Part shown: positions 13,869-22,144 of the stretch, piece after piece | How the letters are laid out: each line of letters starts with the position of its first letter | Numbering within the stretch: the first letter of the stretch is position 1 | Origin: a virus | Length of the DNA: 60,064 bases | Reading direction: 5' to 3' (one strand) | IMG/VR virus record: IMGVR_UViG_3300029915_000030 | Coordinates: 1-60,064 of that record | Notes under the pieces: generated by a model | The model's input: the letters and a program-made list of their open reading frames with translations, nothing else | Databases searched by the model: none | What the model was told of the DNA's origin: nothing | Made by a program: the position numbers and the translations under genes

Positions 13869-14278
13869 AAGTTTGTTCAAAACGTCCCCAGCGTGTGTAT
13901 ACTGTGGGTATGAGATGCGACGGCGAGTTCACTATCTACGTACTGGAAGCCCGGTACACCACTGGTAAGGACAAAAAGTGGTTCAGGGCAAGCCTTGACA
14001 GCTTCGGCACCCCTCCGGGATTCAGTGCTTCGGGTGAGTGCTGGCAGAAGACCGGCATCCATGGCACCTTTGATGAGGCTCAGGGCGTTGATGCTGCTAT
14101 GGTCATGGCTCGTGAGCATGTGGAGTTCGACTGGCGTTTGATGCGGCTGGAAGTCTCGCAGCATCACCACGATGTTGTCACCTTTTCGGCGAAGAAGCCC
14201 GGAGCACAGGCACCGGACGGTTACCCGGTCACCAAGGAAATGCGCGCTCGGTATGACGCGATTCACAAGGGGGCATGA
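13853..14278 (+). CDS. Hypothetical protein
   Basis: 141 residues from a GTG at 13853, or 122 from an ATG at 13910. Upstream of the ATG is TGTATACTG, promoter-like, which would leave almost no leader. Sequence is mixed alpha/beta (FTIYVLEARYTT, MVMAREHVEFDWRLMRLEV, HHHDVV). Overlaps the next gene. No family recognised. Confidence 0.6.
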   Translation: MDASVKVCSKRPQRVYTVGMRCDGEFTIYVLEARYTTGKDKKWFRASLDSFGTPPGFSASGECWQKTGIHGTFDEAQGVDAAMVMAREHVEFDWRLMRLEVSQHHHDVVTFSAKKPGAQAPDGYPVTKEMRARYDAIHKGA

Positions 14279-14475
14279 TGCGATTCGCTTTCTTTTTCCT
14301 CGTCTACTGTCTGTTGTTCCGTGGGATGCGAGGCTATGTTCGGGGGGTTGAAGCCGCTGGCGGAGAAGCTCCGTGGTGGATTACCTTCAACTACGACACC
14401 TATGATTTCTGTGTCATCGGTGTTACTATCGCCGTACTCTCAAGTTTTGTTATACTGATGTTCAAGCTCCCATAG
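14275..14475 (+). CDS. Small membrane protein
   Basis: 66 residues with two hydrophobic segments (FAFFFLVYCLLF and VIGVTIAVLSSFVILMF), probably crossing the inner membrane twice. It starts on the preceding stop (ATGATG). Could be a lysis or superinfection protein, but nothing shows that. Confidence 0.55.
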   Translation: MMRFAFFFLVYCLLFRGMRGYVRGVEAAGGEAPWWITFNYDTYDFCVIGVTIAVLSSFVILMFKLP

Positions 14476-14485
14476 GGAGGAAGTC

Positions 14486-14537
14486 ATGAAGGAGTCAACC
14501 ATGCATTAGCGCGGCCTAAGGAGCCGTACCTAATGCA
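14486..14537 (+). promoter_or_regulatory. Leader mini-ORF and hairpin before a small gene
   Basis: A strong GGAGG precedes the ATG at 14486, which opens only 7 codons (MKESTMH). The end of this mini-ORF (TGCATTAG) pairs with CTAATGCA at the start of the gene at 14533, with AAGGAG in the loop. Translation of the mini-ORF could open or close the downstream start. Confidence 0.35.
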
Positions 14538-14730
14538 ACGTACATTCATCAAGGGCTGCTGCCCTATCTGCGACGGCTACAAGCGTCATATCAAGTCAAC
14601 CCGCAACGGTGCCCGGAAGGTTCGCAAGTTGAACAAGGCCCTTCACCGGAAGTTCCGTCGCATGATGCTGGACAGGCTGGTCAACGGCGATTACGAGCCG
14701 GTGTTTTTATCTTACGAACGGTGGTTCTAA
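14533..14730 (+). CDS. Small basic protein
   Basis: 65 residues, Arg/Lys-rich, with CCPICDG near the start. Size and charge suggest a nucleic-acid-binding protein. AAGGAG lies 13 bases upstream. No family recognised. Confidence 0.55.
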   Translation: MQRTFIKGCCPICDGYKRHIKSTRNGARKVRKLNKALHRKFRRMMLDRLVNGDYEPVFLSYERWF

Positions 14731-14731
14731 C

Positions 14732-14899
14732 TTGAGCAACACGTGTCAACACCCGAAGGTCACATTTACCGGCCCGATGATTCAGACGGCGGACGCCATC
14801 TTCAACGTCGGTACTTGTGACTTTTGTCACGCAGAGGTCGAACAGGAGTTCGGCCCCAAACCCGTCCGGTTGCGGACGGTTGAAGTGCCGGAGAAATGA
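14732..14899 (+). CDS. Small Cys-containing hypothetical protein
   Basis: 55 residues from a TTG at 14732, with CQH and CDFCH clusters that could hold one zinc. Stop overlaps the next start (ATGATG). The start is uncertain; an ATG at 14777 is an alternative. Confidence 0.5.
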   Translation: MSNTCQHPKVTFTGPMIQTADAIFNVGTCDFCHAEVEQEFGPKPVRLRTVEVPEK

Positions 14900-15534
14900 T
14901 GAAACCCTTTGGTGTCTCGATATGGAGTTCGACGTGTCCCAAGCACCCAGAGTTCAACCCGGAGACCCCTCCTGAGTTGATACTGTGCGAGGGATGTTCG
15001 GCTCTGTTCGACTTCTACCAATCGGTGGTCTCTCTGAAAAAGGAAAGGGAAGCTCTACGTACAATCCTCGATGAACTGGATGAACGTAAAAAGGTAGTTC
15101 AGGAGAAACGCAAACAAGCTGAGAGGGCGGAGGCTATTGAGAAGGCGGAGTATGAGCGGGTGCTACGTGAGGCGGAGCAGGTTGCTATTTCTTTGAACCC
15201 CTCATCGGCCAGCCTCAATGCTATGTTTCGTGCGGCGGGTGAGCGGTCATGGCACAAACCAAATTACAACCCCACTCGGAGTGAGAAGCTGGCGATTTTC
15301 GCCAAGGTGTATGGCATTGTGAAGGCGGGATACAAGCCAATCGCTGCCGACCTCGCAGTCAGAGCATTTGGTTTGGATGGACGACCAGCGGTAACAAAAA
15401 CCACCGAACTGGCTAAGCTATTCAACGTGCCCTCAAGTGGTGTTGATTATCGGCTCGGCAGAGTGCTCAACGGATTGAACCGGGGCGTAAGGATATTGGA
15501 ACTCAACATGGAGGAAAGTAATGCAAAAGCCTAA
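14896..15534 (+). CDS. Coiled-coil protein with zinc-like N-terminus
   Basis: 212 residues. CPKHPEF and CEGC near the N-terminus suggest a zinc site. A long charged coiled coil (about residues 45-95) follows, then a helical C-terminal part with a possible helix-turn-helix (TTELAKLFNVPSSGVDYRLGR). May bind DNA. Overlaps the NadM-Nudix gene by 14 bases, so translated with it. No family recognised. Confidence 0.6.
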   Translation: MMKPFGVSIWSSTCPKHPEFNPETPPELILCEGCSALFDFYQSVVSLKKEREALRTILDELDERKKVVQEKRKQAERAEAIEKAEYERVLREAEQVAISLNPSSASLNAMFRAAGERSWHKPNYNPTRSEKLAIFAKVYGIVKAGYKPIAADLAVRAFGLDGRPAVTKTTELAKLFNVPSSGVDYRLGRVLNGLNRGVRILELNMEESNAKA

Positions 15535-16522
15535 CTACGGCGTTCTTGTCGCACGCTGCCAAGTCGATGCTCTTCACGCTGGACACAGAGCCCTGTTCGA
15601 TGAAGTAAGGGCACGGCACAGCAAGGTCATTCTGTTCCTCGGTCAGAAGTCCATTGGCTCGACCTACAACAACCCCCTCGACTTCGAGACTCGCAAGGCG
15701 ATGGTTCAGGCTGCGTATCCCGACTTCATGATTTTCCCCCTCACCGACACCAAGGAAGATGCAACGTGGTCGCGGAACTTGGACAGGGCTATTCGTGACG
15801 TAGTGGACTACGGCGACGTGACGCTGTACGGCTCTCGCGATTCTTTCGTACCGCACTACCATGGGGCGTACAAGCCGATTGAACTGACTCTCCCCAACAC
15901 GCTCGACGGCATCAGCGGCACCACCATCCGTGCGAAAATTACCAACACGGTCATGGAGTCCCCGGAGTTCCGTGCTGGCGTCATCTACGCCATGACCAAC
16001 ATCCGTCCTGCTGTGAAGGCGACGGTGGACGTGGTGATTTACCACAAGCCGGAGAACGACGACACCAAAACGCTGTTCCTGCTCGGTCGCAAGCCGGGTG
16101 AGACGCAGTGGCGGTTCATCGGTGGCTTCTCTGAGCCCTACACCCCCAGCTACGAGTACGACGCTGCCCGTGAAGCCATGGAGGAGACCAGCCTCGTGGT
16201 GAATGAACCTCAGTTCATCGGCTCTGCTCTCATCCCTGACTGGCGGTGGAAAGGGGAGCCCGACCAAATCAAGTCGCTCGTCTTCGCGGCGGAGTCACCC
16301 TCGCTCAATGCGATTGCTGGCGATGACATTGAAGAGGTTAAGTGGTTTCCCATCGACCAGATGAAGGCAGAACTGCTCATCGACACGCACCGGGAGAGTG
16401 TCTTCCCCGTCGTGTACAAGCACTTCGGCCTGTACGTGTGGGACACCATCGAGGTTGGCCGGATGAACGTCACCTACACGCACATGACGCCCAAGGAACT
16501 CGCAGCGGAAGGATTGAAATAA
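15521..16522 (+). CDS. nadM: Bifunctional NMN adenylyltransferase / Nudix hydrolase
   Basis: 333 residues. The N-terminal half is a nucleotidyltransferase: HAGH near residue 19 (the HxGH ATP site) and ISGTTIR near 130. It joins NMN and ATP to make NAD+. The C-terminal half is a Nudix domain with AAREAMEETSL; the first Glu and the final Gly of the classical box are replaced, so activity may differ. The fusion matches NadM-Nudix proteins such as NatV of vibriophage KVP40. ATG preceded by GGAGG. It works with the NAMPT at 18098. Confidence 0.88.
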   Translation: MQKPNYGVLVARCQVDALHAGHRALFDEVRARHSKVILFLGQKSIGSTYNNPLDFETRKAMVQAAYPDFMIFPLTDTKEDATWSRNLDRAIRDVVDYGDVTLYGSRDSFVPHYHGAYKPIELTLPNTLDGISGTTIRAKITNTVMESPEFRAGVIYAMTNIRPAVKATVDVVIYHKPENDDTKTLFLLGRKPGETQWRFIGGFSEPYTPSYEYDAAREAMEETSLVVNEPQFIGSALIPDWRWKGEPDQIKSLVFAAESPSLNAIAGDDIEEVKWFPIDQMKAELLIDTHRESVFPVVYKHFGLYVWDTIEVGRMNVTYTHMTPKELAAEGLK

Positions 16523-16569
16523 CCAGAGGTTTCTTGGGAACTAAATAAAATAATGAAAGGGATAAAACA

Positions 16570-17147
16570 ATGAAAACCGCCCTACTTTCTTTTGCCTTGA
16601 CCTTGATGGTTGTACTAGGAACTCCAGCAGCCTCTGCCAGTCAGTATTCTTTTTTCTTCAATTCAGCCGACACGCCTGACGGTATCCCCTATCTACCCCT
16701 CGCAGGACGCGGAACCTTCACAACCAATTCAGCCGGAATTATCACAGGACTCACGGGTGTGATATCGGATGCCCAGCATACTGCCTCCATGGTGTTGTCA
16801 GCCCCCGGTACGACATTCAACAACAACGTGTTGACTGCTTCCAGCCCGTGGTTTGAGGCGGCGACGGGGGTTGCATTTACGGGCTACAACGCGGTCTGGA
16901 GTATTCCCTATACGCTGGACTTACACGCACTTCGGAGGGCTTTGAGGCGGACGGGCTGGACTGGATTTCATTCATGAGTGGGGACACACCCGAAGGGGGG
17001 ATCGTAAGCCTGTCAGTCACGCCACTGGACACCTTCGCTGTCCCCATCCCAGCCCCGACTCCTGAGCCTTCCTCCTTGCTGCTGCTGGGCACAGGGCTGC
17101 TAGGGCTGGGTTACGTGTCAAGGAATAGGTATTTGAGAATAAACTAA
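16570..17147 (+). pseudogene. PEP-CTERM secreted protein, frameshifted
   Basis: From 16570 the frame encodes a Sec signal peptide (MKTALLSFALTLMVV, cleavage near ASAS) and a Gly/Thr/Ser-rich beta body, then turns Arg-rich and stops at 16977. A second frame reads SEGFEADGLDWISFMSGD and ends TPEPSSLLLLGTGLLGLG YVSRNR, a textbook PEP-CTERM signal (PEP, hydrophobic helix, basic tail), to 17147. One indel near 16920-16935 rejoins them into about 190 residues. PEP-CTERM proteins are sorted by exosortase in certain Gram-negative bacteria, so this gene was probably taken from such a host. Confidence 0.75.
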
Positions 17148-17160
17148 GTTACTGTTTGCA

Positions 17161-17189
17161 ATACCCACCCCTTAGTTAGAGGTGGGTAT
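17161..17189 (+). promoter_or_regulatory. Start-codon hairpin of the endonuclease gene
   Basis: ATACCCACC (17161-17169) pairs perfectly with GGTGGGTAT (17181-17189), burying the GAGGTGGG ribosome binding site and the ATG at 17188. Same logic as the hairpins before other homing endonucleases here. Confidence 0.65.
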
Positions 17190-18117
17190 GACGACACAGG
17201 AGTATTTGGTAGCAGTGCAACAGGTACACGGAGAGCGGTATGATTACTCCCGGTTGGTGTACAAAAACAAACGTAGCAAGGTAGAAATTGTGTGTCGAGA
17301 ACATGGTGTGTTTTGGCAACTCCCCTCATGTCACAGAGTGGGCCAGAACTGTCCTAAATGTGCTCGGAAGGAAGCAACATCAACGACTGAGAAGTTCATC
17401 GAGAAAGCAAGGAAGAAGCATGGTGATCTATACGACTATTCCAACGTTGTATACCGAACCACAACTTTGGACAAAGTAACAATTCTTTGTCCGGTTCACG
17501 GGGGGTTTGAGATGACCCCGAATAACCATTTGAATGGGTGTGGCTGTCCAAAATGTGGGATAGTACAGAGGAGCGATAAAAAGCGTAAGTCCCCCGAAGA
17601 TTTCATCATCGAAGCTCGAAGGCTCCACGGTGACCGCTATGGTTATGACCGACTAGGTTACACCTACTCTTTGAAATCGGTTACCATTACATGTAAGGTG
17701 CATGGGGACTTTAAACAACTGGCGAGTAATCATCTTCGGGGTGCAGGTTGTCCAAAATGCTTTTCACGGTACTATTCGTGGGGCGAGGAGGAAGTTAGAA
17801 AGTGTTTGGAAGCGTGGAGTTGGAAGTACAAACCACAGAAGTGTTTCCCCGGACTCATAAACCCAAAGTCAGGTCGCCATCTACGGTATGACTTCTGTGT
17901 TGAGGGGATGAAGCTACTCATTGAATTTGATGGAGCACAGCATTACAAGGTATTGACAGGGAAGAAGCCCGAGGACTTGGAACGCATACGAAGTTTGGAC
18001 AAGTTGAAAGACCAGTGGGCGGAAGATAACGGATACCAAATGGTGAGAATCCCGTTCTTCATAAATGATGTAAAGGCTTTTTTGAAGGAGAAAACAAGTG
18101 CAAAAACTGAGAGTTAA
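17188..18117 (+). CDS. Homing endonuclease: DUF723-like zinc repeats plus Vsr-like nuclease
   Basis: 309 residues. Three repeats of about 65 residues, each with HGxxYDYS, a C...HG pair and a CPKC (near residues 15-55, 80-125 and 145-190), form zinc-binding modules. The C-terminal part (RYDFCVEGMKLLIEFDGAQHY, then DQWAEDNGYQMVRIP) fits the Vsr-like PD-(D/E)xK nuclease fold. The gene lies between the PEP-CTERM gene and NAMPT and overlaps the NAMPT start by 20 bases, so it has inserted into the NAD+ gene set. Confidence 0.8.
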   Translation: MTTQEYLVAVQQVHGERYDYSRLVYKNKRSKVEIVCREHGVFWQLPSCHRVGQNCPKCARKEATSTTEKFIEKARKKHGDLYDYSNVVYRTTTLDKVTILCPVHGGFEMTPNNHLNGCGCPKCGIVQRSDKKRKSPEDFIIEARRLHGDRYGYDRLGYTYSLKSVTITCKVHGDFKQLASNHLRGAGCPKCFSRYYSWGEEEVRKCLEAWSWKYKPQKCFPGLINPKSGRHLRYDFCVEGMKLLIEFDGAQHYKVLTGKKPEDLERIRSLDKLKDQWAEDNGYQMVRIPFFINDVKAFLKEKTSAKTES

Positions 18118-19513
18118 CCCCCTACTGACAACGGACAGTTACAAGCTTTCCCACCATTTTCAGTACCCCCCAGATACTCGAACTATTTACTCCCACCTTA
18201 TGTCTCGCGGAGGTTTTTGGAAGGACACGATGTTCTTCGGTCTTCAGTACACCCTCAAGACCTACTTGGTCGGTAAGGTCTTCACTAAGGAAGACGTAGA
18301 CGAGGCTCAAGCATTTGCGGCGGCTCACTTTGGCTCCGATAAGGTATTCAATACGACGGGTTGGCTCAGGTTGCTGGAGAAGCACGACGGTCGCCTTCCC
18401 CTCAAGATTCGTGCGGTGCCGGAGGGTACAGTTGTTTCTGTGAAGAACGCCCTGCTGACCATTGAGAACACGGATGATGAGTTTCCTTGGCTGACAAACT
18501 GGGCGGAGACCATCATCCTCCGAGGAACATGGTACCCCATCACGGTCGGCACCCTGTCATGGCACATCAAGCAGGAAATTGGCAAGGACTTGGTTCGCAC
18601 CGGAACTCCTGCTGGCTTGCCGTTCAAGCTGCATGACTTTGGAGCCCGTGGCGTCTCCTCGCAAGAATCGGCGGCTATCGGCGGAGCAGCACATCTGGTC
18701 AACTTCATGGGCTCAGACACGATGGAAGCGGCCATACTGCTACGTGACTATTACGGAGCCAAGGATATGCCGGGGTTCTCTATCCCTGCTATGGAACACA
18801 GCACGGTCACGTCATGGGGTCAGGCTAACGAGCGTGATGCCTACGAGAACATGCTCGACAAGTCGCCCACTGCGCTTCTCGCGTGCGTGGTTGACAGCTA
18901 CGACACGCACAACGCGGTCGCTGAAATCTTCGGCAACCAGCTTCGTGAGAAGGTTCTGCGTCGGGACGGTACTGTCGTGCTTCGCCCGGACTCAGGTGAC
19001 CCTGTGGTTGTCCTCGAAGACATCTTCAACGCAGTTGCGGAGAAGTTCGGCTTCGAGACCAACGCCAAGGGCTACAAGGTTCTCCCGGCACAGATTCGTG
19101 CGATTCAGGGCGACGGCGTGAACTATCAGAACATCCTTCGCATCAACTCCTCCCTCACCCGGTCGGGTTGGTCGATGGACAACTGGGGCTACGGCATGGG
19201 CGGTGCCCTGTTGCAGCAGCAGAACCGCGACACGATGCGCTTTGCTATCAAGTGCTCGGCCATCAACCGGGCAGGGCAGTGGAGTCCGGTCTTCAAGAAC
19301 CCGAAGACGGATTCTTCGAAGGCATCCATCGGTGGCCGCTTCAACCTGTTCAACAGCGACGGCGGCTGGCGTACTATCGACACCACGGAAGAGGACAGCT
19401 ACGGCAACTACCTCAAGACCGTGTTCCTCAACGGCGAACTGAAGAAGGATTTCACGCTGGATGAGGTTCGCAGTACCGCAGCCAGCTTCGACTACTTTCA
19501 GGACGCGGAGTAA
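18098..19513 (+). CDS. nadV: Nicotinamide phosphoribosyltransferase (NAMPT)
   Basis: 471 residues, the normal length. It converts nicotinamide and PRPP to NMN, the first step of NAD+ salvage. Diagnostic stretches: LLTTDSYKLSHHFQYP at the N-terminus, HDFGARGVSSQESAAIGG near residue 190, MEHSTVTSWGQ, DSYD (near 265), VLRPDSGDP near 295 and IQGDGVNY near 340 (PRPP and nicotinamide sites). GTG start preceded by AAGGAG. With the NMN adenylyltransferase at 15521 it completes nicotinamide to NAD+, as in phage KVP40 and the NARP2 anti-defence pathway. Confidence 0.95.
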   Translation: MQKLRVNPLLTTDSYKLSHHFQYPPDTRTIYSHLMSRGGFWKDTMFFGLQYTLKTYLVGKVFTKEDVDEAQAFAAAHFGSDKVFNTTGWLRLLEKHDGRLPLKIRAVPEGTVVSVKNALLTIENTDDEFPWLTNWAETIILRGTWYPITVGTLSWHIKQEIGKDLVRTGTPAGLPFKLHDFGARGVSSQESAAIGGAAHLVNFMGSDTMEAAILLRDYYGAKDMPGFSIPAMEHSTVTSWGQANERDAYENMLDKSPTALLACVVDSYDTHNAVAEIFGNQLREKVLRRDGTVVLRPDSGDPVVVLEDIFNAVAEKFGFETNAKGYKVLPAQIRAIQGDGVNYQNILRINSSLTRSGWSMDNWGYGMGGALLQQQNRDTMRFAIKCSAINRAGQWSPVFKNPKTDSSKASIGGRFNLFNSDGGWRTIDTTEEDSYGNYLKTVFLNGELKKDFTLDEVRSTAASFDYFQDAE

Positions 19514-19514
19514 C

Positions 19515-19640
19515 ATGAGCGGAACACATACAAGACGAGGAAGGTCACCGGGCGGCTGCACTTCTATCAATTCCACGGAAAAGATAGTCTGTGTGGTCGC
19601 ACGGATGACCAGACCCGTCTCACCAATGAACCTATCAAGG
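19515..19640 (+). pseudogene. Small hypothetical gene, probably frameshifted
   Basis: An ATG at 19515, preceded by GCGGAG, opens a 42-codon frame of odd composition. The overlapping frame reads TRKVTGRLHFYQFHGKDSLCGRTDDQT and ends KVTGN, which looks like real protein but lacks a start. A one-base shift after about 19527 would join them into one small protein. Function unknown. Confidence 0.4.
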
Positions 19641-19655
19641 TGACAGGAAACTGAA

Positions 19656-19784
19656 ATGAACGTTAAGAAACTCGAACTTCTCGCCGACCGCCTCGCTGAC
19701 TTCTTTTCGTACCCGATGGACAAGGTGATAGTCTTGATAATCATAGCGGAACCCATTGTGACCGCATGGACAGGGGAACTATGA
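19656..19784 (+). CDS. Short single-pass membrane peptide
   Basis: 42 residues (MNVKKLELLADRLADF...), with a hydrophobic segment VIVLIIIAEPIV. ATG preceded by AGGAAA. Stop overlaps the next start (ATGA), so it is coupled to the following gene. Function unknown. Confidence 0.5.
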   Translation: MNVKKLELLADRLADFFSYPMDKVIVLIIIAEPIVTAWTGEL

Positions 19785-20245
19785 AAGATATTCTTCGCAA
19801 GTACGAACAGGGTGGGCATCTTACTGACAGTGAGATGCAACTCTTGATGGATGCTTACCAGAAGGTTGTAGATGCCACGCAACCCTTCGGTGAACTCTAC
19901 CGACTGGTGCTGAACGATGCGGTGCAGCAGTCACGCGCTCTCGATATGTTCATGTTCAATCGCGGCTTGAAGAAGGAAGAGCAGCAAACTTGGGATGAAC
20001 TCCCCACTGAGCCGATTCATTTGATTGTGCCGATTCATTTGATTGTGGCGAACCGGAAGTACGACGGCAACACGTCTGCGTTCCTTGTGCATCAGTCGCA
20101 CATCGACAATCGTAAGCCCATCGGCACGAAGGGCACCTTCTACGGCACCGTACCGGGTGCTGGCGGAGACCTGTTTTGGGTCAAGCACGAGGATGATTCG
20201 GTTGCGGCCTACGTACAGACCGAACTCAAACAGGTGAAGAAATGA
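19781..20245 (+). CDS. Hypothetical protein with a duplicated PIHLIV
   Basis: 154 residues from 19781 (AGGGGA upstream; an in-frame ATG at 19766 is possible). Helical N-terminal half, then a beta-rich part. An 18-base perfect tandem duplication at 20012-20047 gives PIHLIVPIHLIV. No family recognised. Confidence 0.6.
   Translation: MKDILRKYEQGGHLTDSEMQLLMDAYQKVVDATQPFGELYRLVLNDAVQQSRALDMFMFNRGLKKEEQQTWDELPTEPIHLIVPIHLIVANRKYDGNTSAFLVHQSHIDNRKPIGTKGTFYGTVPGAGGDLFWVKHEDDSVAAYVQTELKQVKK
20012..20047 (+). repeat. 18-bp tandem duplication inside a gene
   Basis: The unit CCGATTCATTTGATTGTG occurs twice back to back and keeps frame, adding six residues. A recent slippage event. Confidence 0.9.
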
Positions 20246-20336
20246 AGTCGTGGCTGGCATCGGACAGATGTACCCCACGTTGGAACTGACCGCTCCTCGC
20301 TACTGCGAGAGGCAAGGGATAACATAGGAGGAAGTC

Positions 20337-20990
20337 ATGTCATTTAACCCACCAGCAGGCGCGACCAAGGAACAAGTGGAAGCCCATATGTCCGCTATGA
20401 AGGCACGGTTCAGTGCTCATCCCTCCAGCGACCCCGAGCCCATCCAGCCCTCGCAGGATGAAGTCCTTGGGATGATGGTGCGGGACTTCACACAGGTGGG
20501 TCTCGGTCCCACCAAGTCAGAAGTGCGACGTCGTATCCTTGACTTTGCCAAGGCGTACAAGCCGGAGCCTGAACCACCGTCAGAAGGGGTGCGGCACTAC
20601 TTCGAGAGAAAAGGCATGACCAGATTTCAGAAGAAAGCATTTAAGCTTCGCGTAGATTTCATCATCAAGCATCGCATACCGGGGCTTAGCTGGCTCTCTC
20701 AGTCGGCGGTCGCTTATCTTCGCAAGGGCTGCGTCTTCGTGGTGGACTATGAGAGACCAATAGTCGCAAAGGGTATCTCCCACGTTCCAGAGTGGGTACG
20801 CACCTATGGCATCTTCGATACACGGGGAAACAGGATACGCGGCTTCGGTCGCGTCACCTTGGAGGCTCTGAGGGACGCGAGACTCGTACAGGCCCCACGT
20901 GTGTCCAAGTTCGCTGGAGAAAAGCCACCAGCAAAGGTATATCGCCTGATAGGAAACTCATCTATAGCCAGTATTATGGGATATGAGTGA
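20337..20990 (+). CDS. Hypothetical protein
   Basis: 217 residues. Pro-rich N-terminal 80 residues, then a basic region with YFERKGMTRFQKKAFKLR and GNRIRGFGRVTLEALRDARL. The basic C-terminal half may bind nucleic acid. Strong AGGAGG before the ATG. Overlaps the next gene by 8 bases. Confidence 0.65.
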   Translation: MSFNPPAGATKEQVEAHMSAMKARFSAHPSSDPEPIQPSQDEVLGMMVRDFTQVGLGPTKSEVRRRILDFAKAYKPEPEPPSEGVRHYFERKGMTRFQKKAFKLRVDFIIKHRIPGLSWLSQSAVAYLRKGCVFVVDYERPIVAKGISHVPEWVRTYGIFDTRGNRIRGFGRVTLEALRDARLVQAPRVSKFAGEKPPAKVYRLIGNSSIASIMGYE

Positions 20991-21756
20991 AGCCCTGAAC
21001 GGTACAGTATACTGGCAAGAGGTTCGAGAAGGTCTCTTCGTCCACAATGAATCTTGGGATAAGGTAATCGAACGACTACCCGACCTAATCTCCGCAGAAA
21101 AAGTTCTCTCCAAACTACAGTCCCCTACTCAGATTCTTAGCTCCGGCCTGACCGGCCTCGGTACTGTAGGCAACGAAATCATCACCGTCCGTCCCGACCC
21201 GGAGAAGCTGATTCAGTACGGTGTGCTGTTTGACGGCGGCTACTACAACGTGGAGAACCTTTTCCTTCAGTGGGTTTACAACTTCGTAATCGTTGAAGGC
21301 GTCTCCAACCATCTGCACAACGTCCTGCTCCCCCATTGGAACCCTTCCTTCGTTACTCTGGTTGAAGAGCACATGCATGTGATGACATACGTGGCGGCTC
21401 TCATCTACCTGTACGAACAGAACAAGTTCAAGGCACTCGTGGTGAACGACAATTTCCTATATACCGAATCCCATGTCAGGGATGCAGTGAAGGAACTCAC
21501 CAGCACACTATACTCTAAGGGTGCAGAGTATGGTGAAAGCTACCGTCGCCATGGCATTCAAGGTACACTACCCCGGCTGTGGGATAAGATTGCACGCTAT
21601 GCACAGCTTTCAGCTTTGGGACGGACGGCAACATACGAACCAAAGCTTGACTCAGCAAAAGACCTACTCGGTTACTGCATCATTGCATGGAGCCTCATAC
21701 ATGAACTCGATGAAGAAATTGTGGAAGAAGTTTCAGCAGAAGCGACGATTCAATAA
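20983..21756 (+). CDS. Protein with a DUF1599-like C-terminal domain
   Basis: 257 residues. The last 90 residues (STLYSKGAEYGESYRRHG, then LPRLWDKIARYAQL, DLLGYCIIAWSLI) match the DUF1599 helical domain, grouped with nucleotide-modification-associated proteins and distantly with MazG-like folds. The N-terminal 160 residues are of unknown fold. Possibly involved in nucleotide metabolism. Overlaps both neighbours. Confidence 0.6.
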   Translation: MSEALNGTVYWQEVREGLFVHNESWDKVIERLPDLISAEKVLSKLQSPTQILSSGLTGLGTVGNEIITVRPDPEKLIQYGVLFDGGYYNVENLFLQWVYNFVIVEGVSNHLHNVLLPHWNPSFVTLVEEHMHVMTYVAALIYLYEQNKFKALVVNDNFLYTESHVRDAVKELTSTLYSKGAEYGESYRRHGIQGTLPRLWDKIARYAQLSALGRTATYEPKLDSAKDLLGYCIIAWSLIHELDEEIVEEVSAEATIQ

Positions 21757-22102
21757 GGTCTTCGGACGGAACATGGGGCTGGTCGCTCGACGCGACGGTC
21801 AGCAAGGCTACCCCATGGCCTACGGCTGTGAGCACGGCTACTTGTTGTGGGCTCCCGGATGGGTCAAGCACCTGATATGCCGTGTCTGGAATCGGGTCAA
21901 CTGCACTATCTACGGGCATGACCGGATGGGAGTTGAAGGCTTCGAGAAGCATTTCTGGCCTGATGCCCCTCGCTGCATTAACTGTTCTTCTCTGCTTATG
22001 GTGGGGGGTAAGTACCCCACTCGTGAGGACATTGAGGAGAACAACCGCATTGTCTACGAACAGTGGGATAAGCTCCATTTGGATGAGTTGGGTGAAGAAT
22101 AA
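21701..22102 (+). CDS. Hypothetical basic protein
   Basis: 133 residues from an ATG at 21701 (GGAG 8 bases upstream), overlapping the DUF1599 gene by 56 bases. Very basic start (KKLWKKFQQKRRF), then CEHGYLLW, HLICRVWNRV and CINC. Possible metal site. No family recognised. Confidence 0.6.
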   Translation: MNSMKKLWKKFQQKRRFNKVFGRNMGLVARRDGQQGYPMAYGCEHGYLLWAPGWVKHLICRVWNRVNCTIYGHDRMGVEGFEKHFWPDAPRCINCSSLLMVGGKYPTREDIEENNRIVYEQWDKLHLDELGEE

Positions 22103-22112
22103 GTGAACTTTC

Positions 22113-22144
22113 AAACTCATAGGTAGAGACTTCCCATGAGTTTG
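22113..22144 (+). promoter_or_regulatory. Start-codon hairpin of HNH gene
   Basis: CAAACTCAT and ATGAGTTTG pair over 9 positions with the start codon of the HNH gene in the right arm, masking initiation. Confidence 0.65.

Noticed and set aside
20246-20336. 15-codon ORF (MKSWLASDR...) after the gene at 19781
   Set aside because: Too short and without supporting features to call a gene.
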